From Acetobacteraceae bacterium (GTDB lineage Bacteria > Pseudomonadota > Alphaproteobacteria > Acetobacterales > Acetobacteraceae): a stretch of 8,698 nt of DNA. The notes beneath the pieces are model-generated. The model was not told where the DNA came from. It worked only from the letters and a program-made list of their open reading frames with translations, and did not search any database. Below, in pieces: positions 5,691 to 8,698 of this stretch. The DNA is taken from the NCBI GenBank assembly GCA_003164305.1, contig PLSZ01000093.1, forward strand, positions 1 through 8,698, in the 5' to 3' direction. Within the stretch, counting starts at the first letter, position 1. Every line of letters begins with the position of its first letter. The translations under genes were made by a program, and so were the position numbers.

Positions 5691-8600
5691 ATGATCGGAT
5701 TGGTGCGGAGCGCGCTGCGGCGTCCCTATACCGCCGCGATCGCCGCCATGCTCATCCTCATGATGGGCGCGTTGTCGGTCACCCGCATGATCGTCGATAT
5801 TTTTCCGGTCATCGACATTCCCGTCGTGCTGGTGGTGTGGAATTATCCCGGCCTGACCACGGAGGACATGGAACGCCGCGTCGTCTTCATCAGTGAGCGC
5901 GCGTATTCCACCACGGTGAACGGCATCCAGCGGATCGAATCGCAATCGATTCCCGGCGTCGGGATGTTGAAGGTCTACTTTCAGCCAGGCACGGAAATCG
6001 GCGCCTCGATCGCGCAGATCACCTCGGTGAACAACAGCATTCTGCGCAGCGCGCCGCCGGGGATGCAGCCGCCCGCGGTCATTCAGTTCAACGCGTCGAA
6101 CGTGACGGTGGCGCAGCTGACGATGTCGTCGAAGACGATGTCGGAGCAGGAGATTTTCGATTACAGCCTGAACTTCATCCGCATCCGGCTGTTCACCATT
6201 CCGGGCCTGTCGACGCCGGCGCCGTTCGGCGGCAAGCAACGGCAGATCGACGTCGATCTCGATCCGGCGCTGCTGGTGGCGAAGGGCTTCACGCCGACCG
6301 ATGTGGTCAACGCGCTGCAGGCGTCGAACGTGATCGTGCCGGCGGGCACCGCGCGCATCGGCACGCGGGAATACAACGTCCAGCTCAATTCAAGTCCGGT
6401 GTCGGTGCAGCGGTTCAACGATCTGCCGATCGGCGTGTTCAACGGCGCGCCGGTCACCATCGGCGACGTGGCGAAGGTCACCGACTCGTACGCCGTGCAG
6501 GCCAACATCGTGCACGTCAACGGCAAGCGCGCGGCGTATCTGGCGATCCTGAAACACGCCGACGCGTCCACTCTGGCGGTGATCGACGCGGCGCGGGAGG
6601 CGTTGCCGGAAATTCAGGCCGCCGCGCCGAACGGGCTGGAACTGAAGATCGACTTCGACCAGTCGGTGTTCGTGCGCGGCGCGGTGGAGAACGTGATCCA
6701 GGAGGCGATCGTGTCCTCGATCCTGGTCTCGTTGATGATCCTGATCTTTCTCGGCAGTTGGCGGAATACGCTGATCGTCTCGATGTCGATCCCATTGTCG
6801 ATCTTCGCCGGGCTGATGGGGTTGTTCCTCACCGGTCAGTCGATCAACCTGATGACCTTGGGCGGCCTTGCGTTGGCGATCGGACTGCTGGTCGACAACG
6901 CCACCGTCACGATCGAGAACATCCATCGCAACATGACGCTGGGAAAGCCGCTGACGGTGGCGATTCTTGACGGCACGTCGGAGGTGATCCAGCCGTTGAC
7001 CGTCGCCACGCTGGCGATCTGCATCGTGTTCTTTCCGGTGGTGATGCTGTTCGGCGTGGCGCGCTTCCTGTTCATTCCGCTGGCGATCACCGTCGTGCTG
7101 TGCATGCTGGCATCTTACGTTTTGTCGTTCACCGTGGTCCCGGCCTTCGCGCGCTTTCTGCTGGCGGGCGAGAAGAATCACGGCGCGCCACGCGGCATTT
7201 TCGGCCTGTTCGACCGTGGCTTTGAGCGGTTTCGCGGCGGCTACACAACGGTACTGACGGCGGCTTTGGGCCGGCGGCCCTTCATGCTGGTGTGCGCGGG
7301 CCTTTTCCTCTGTGTCAGCGGCGCGCTGGCGACGTTGCTCGGCACCGACTTCTTCCCCACCGCCGATGTCGGCATCATCAAACTGCACTATCGCGCGCCG
7401 GCGGGCACCAGGCTGGAGGAAACGGAACGGCTGACCCTGGACGTCGAGGACCGCATCCGGGCGATCATTCCGGCCAACGAGATCGATACGATCAACGACA
7501 ATATCGGCGTGCCGAACTCGTTCAATCTGGCGTTCGTGCAGACCGACAACGTCGCCGCGATGGACGCGGAAATCCTGATCTCGCTGAAGCCGGGCCATCA
7601 TCCCTCGATCGACTACATCCGCGCCATTCGCGCCCGCCTGCCGGCCGAGTTTCCCGGCAGCCTGCTGTATTTCCAGACCGCCGACATGGTCAGCCAGGTG
7701 CTGAATTTCGGGCTGTCGGCGCCGATCGACATCCAGATCCAGGACGTCAATTTCGACCGGGCTTACGCGTTGAGCCAGAAGTTGTTGCAGAAGATTCGCT
7801 TAATTCCCGGCGTGGCGGACCCGCATCTGGTGCAGGTGCTGAATTATCCGTCGTTACAGGTGGACGTCGATCGGCTGCGCGCGGTGCGGCTTGGCATCGC
7901 CCAGAGAGACGTGGCCAACAACATGCTGACCACGCTGTCGTCATCCTCGCTGGTGGCGCCGAATTTCTTTCTCAATCCGGCGAACAACGTGAACTACACC
8001 GTCGCGGTGCAGACGCCGATCGAGCAAATCAACGACCTCAACGATTTGCTGGACACGCCAGTATCGCGGCCCGATGCGACGTTGGCCAATTCGACGACCG
8101 CGCTGCCCGCCGCCTCGGCGATGCGGTTGGGCGACATTTCGGAGATCTACCCGAAATCGAGCCTCGAATCGGTCAATCACTACACCGTGCAGCGGGTCAT
8201 CGATATCGCCACCAACATCGACGGCCGCGATCTGGGCGCGGTCGCGGGCGACATCAAGAAAGCCATCACGGAGGTCAGCGCCGGCCTGCCGATCTCCACC
8301 AAAATCCTGATCCAGGGTCAGTATCAGGTGATGCAGTCCTCTTTCGTCAGCCTGGCACTGGGCATGATCATCGCGGTCGTCCTGGTCTACTTTCTGCTGG
8401 TGGTGTTGTTTCAGTCCTGGGTCGATCCGTTCATCATCATGATGGCGTTGCCCGGCGCCTTGGCTGGCATCATCTGGATGCTGGCGCTGACCGGCACGAC
8501 CATCAACGTGGAATCGCTGATGGGCGCGATCATGACCGTCGGGATTTCCGTTTCGAATTCGATCCTGGTTGTCAGCTTCGCCAACGATCTGCGCGGCCGC

Positions 8601-8698
8601 CACGGCTCGACGGCGTTGGAGGCGGTGCTCGAATCGGCCTCGACACGATTGCGGCCGATCCTGATGACCGCTCTCGCCATGATCATCGGCATGATTCC
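5691..8698 (+). CDS. RND efflux transporter permease subunit (HAE1/AcrB-like), partial at the 3' end
   Basis: Inner-membrane proton-driven pump subunit that, with an adaptor and outer-membrane channel, exports hydrophobic compounds. The frame is open without interruption for 1002 codons to the window edge; AcrB-like proteins have about 1040-1060 residues, so only the end (late TM11, TM12 and tail) is missing. The ATG is the first possible start: an in-frame TGA lies 6 nt upstream, and GAAGGGG precedes it closely. Visible elements are TM1 (13-33), the first porter half with DIFPVIDIPVV, TM2-TM4 (338-411), TM5-TM6 (about 432-475), TM7 (531-548), the second porter half with GTDFFPTADVG, TM8 (885-908), TM9, TM10 (941-966), and R986/T993 of TM11. 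In TM4 the AcrB D407/D408 pair is D402/N403, and the TM10 Lys (AcrB K940) is S955. Adaptor and outer-membrane genes may lie beyond the right edge; none precede it here. Confidence 0.97.
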   Translation, partial: MIGLVRSALRRPYTAAIAAMLILMMGALSVTRMIVDIFPVIDIPVVLVVWNYPGLTTEDMERRVVFISERAYSTTVNGIQRIESQSIPGVGMLKVYFQPGTEIGASIAQITSVNNSILRSAPPGMQPPAVIQFNASNVTVAQLTMSSKTMSEQEIFDYSLNFIRIRLFTIPGLSTPAPFGGKQRQIDVDLDPALLVAKGFTPTDVVNALQASNVIVPAGTARIGTREYNVQLNSSPVSVQRFNDLPIGVFNGAPVTIGDVAKVTDSYAVQANIVHVNGKRAAYLAILKHADASTLAVIDAAREALPEIQAAAPNGLELKIDFDQSVFVRGAVENVIQEAIVSSILVSLMILIFLGSWRNTLIVSMSIPLSIFAGLMGLFLTGQSINLMTLGGLALAIGLLVDNATVTIENIHRNMTLGKPLTVAILDGTSEVIQPLTVATLAICIVFFPVVMLFGVARFLFIPLAITVVLCMLASYVLSFTVVPAFARFLLAGEKNHGAPRGIFGLFDRGFERFRGGYTTVLTAALGRRPFMLVCAGLFLCVSGALATLLGTDFFPTADVGIIKLHYRAPAGTRLEETERLTLDVEDRIRAIIPANEIDTINDNIGVPNSFNLAFVQTDNVAAMDAEILISLKPGHHPSIDYIRAIRARLPAEFPGSLLYFQTADMVSQVLNFGLSAPIDIQIQDVNFDRAYALSQKLLQKIRLIPGVADPHLVQVLNYPSLQVDVDRLRAVRLGIAQRDVANNMLTTLSSSSLVAPNFFLNPANNVNYTVAVQTPIEQINDLNDLLDTPVSRPDATLANSTTALPAASAMRLGDISEIYPKSSLESVNHYTVQRVIDIATNIDGRDLGAVAGDIKKAITEVSAGLPISTKILIQGQYQVMQSSFVSLALGMIIAVVLVYFLLVVLFQSWVDPFIIMMALPGALAGIIWMLALTGTTINVESLMGAIMTVGISVSNSILVVSFANDLRGRHGSTALEAVLESASTRLRPILMTALAMIIGMI

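Noticed and set aside
5067..6239. 390-residue leftward frame spanning the GST 3' part, the intergenic region and the RND start
   Set aside because: It is Arg/His/Asp-rich shadow sequence, overlaps two clear family matches on other frames and crosses the divergent promoter region.
6390..7601. 403-residue leftward frame inside the RND permease, rich in His, Arg, Gln and Asp
   Set aside because: This is the antisense of membrane-protein codons in GC-rich DNA. No family is recognisable, and the opposite strand encodes an uninterrupted RND permease.
7941..8603. 220-residue leftward frame near the right edge
   Set aside because: Same antisense pattern within the RND permease (His/Asp/Gln/Arg-rich), with no recognisable domain.

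Overview
The window is GC-rich DNA with dense coding on both strands. It carries six protein genes, no RNA genes, and no insertion sequence or CRISPR array. Long antisense frames with no real family content are typical of a high-GC genome. The gene families (ArfB, Nu-class GST, a HAE1-like RND pump, a short sedolisin) and a pair of palindromes of a type I associate with Alphaproteobacteria suggest an alphaproteobacterium, possibly near Acetobacteraceae/Rhodospirillales. That placement is inference from gene content and my memory of the families, not a database result.

Layout, left to right. Positions 1-229 hold no gene but contain an inverted pair of REP-like palindromes (21-45 and 96-120) and a hairpin (122-146). 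A leftward pair follows: an LLM-class flavin-dependent monooxygenase (773-1783), then arfB (230-655), the ribosome-rescue peptidyl-tRNA hydrolase. The arfB start is overlapped by a seven-codon upstream frame that owns the strong ribosome binding site. Divergent from the monooxygenase, across 222 bp, is a rightward gene for a membrane-anchored, divergent SPFH/Band 7-like protein (2006-3295). It is followed 275 bp later by a rightward sedolisin (S53) serine-carboxyl peptidase without signal peptide or prodomain (3571-4752). A long perfect hairpin (4761-4790) closes that gene and faces the end of a leftward YfcG-like glutathione S-transferase (4880-5506). Divergent from the GST, across 184 bp with a perfect 10-bp inverted repeat beside a plausible sigma70 promoter, starts an RND efflux permease (5691 to beyond the right edge, 1002 codons visible).

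How the genes might work together: the divergent GST/RND pair, with a possible shared operator, looks like a xenobiotic or redox detoxification module. The SPFH protein and the peptidase are neighbours on one strand and could be linked, as SPFH proteins often partner with proteases, but nothing in the sequence proves it. I found no clear candidate for a wholly new system. The most unusual points are the arfB upstream frame, the leaderless sedolisin with an intact catalytic network beside an SPFH gene, and the replaced proton-relay residues in the RND permease.
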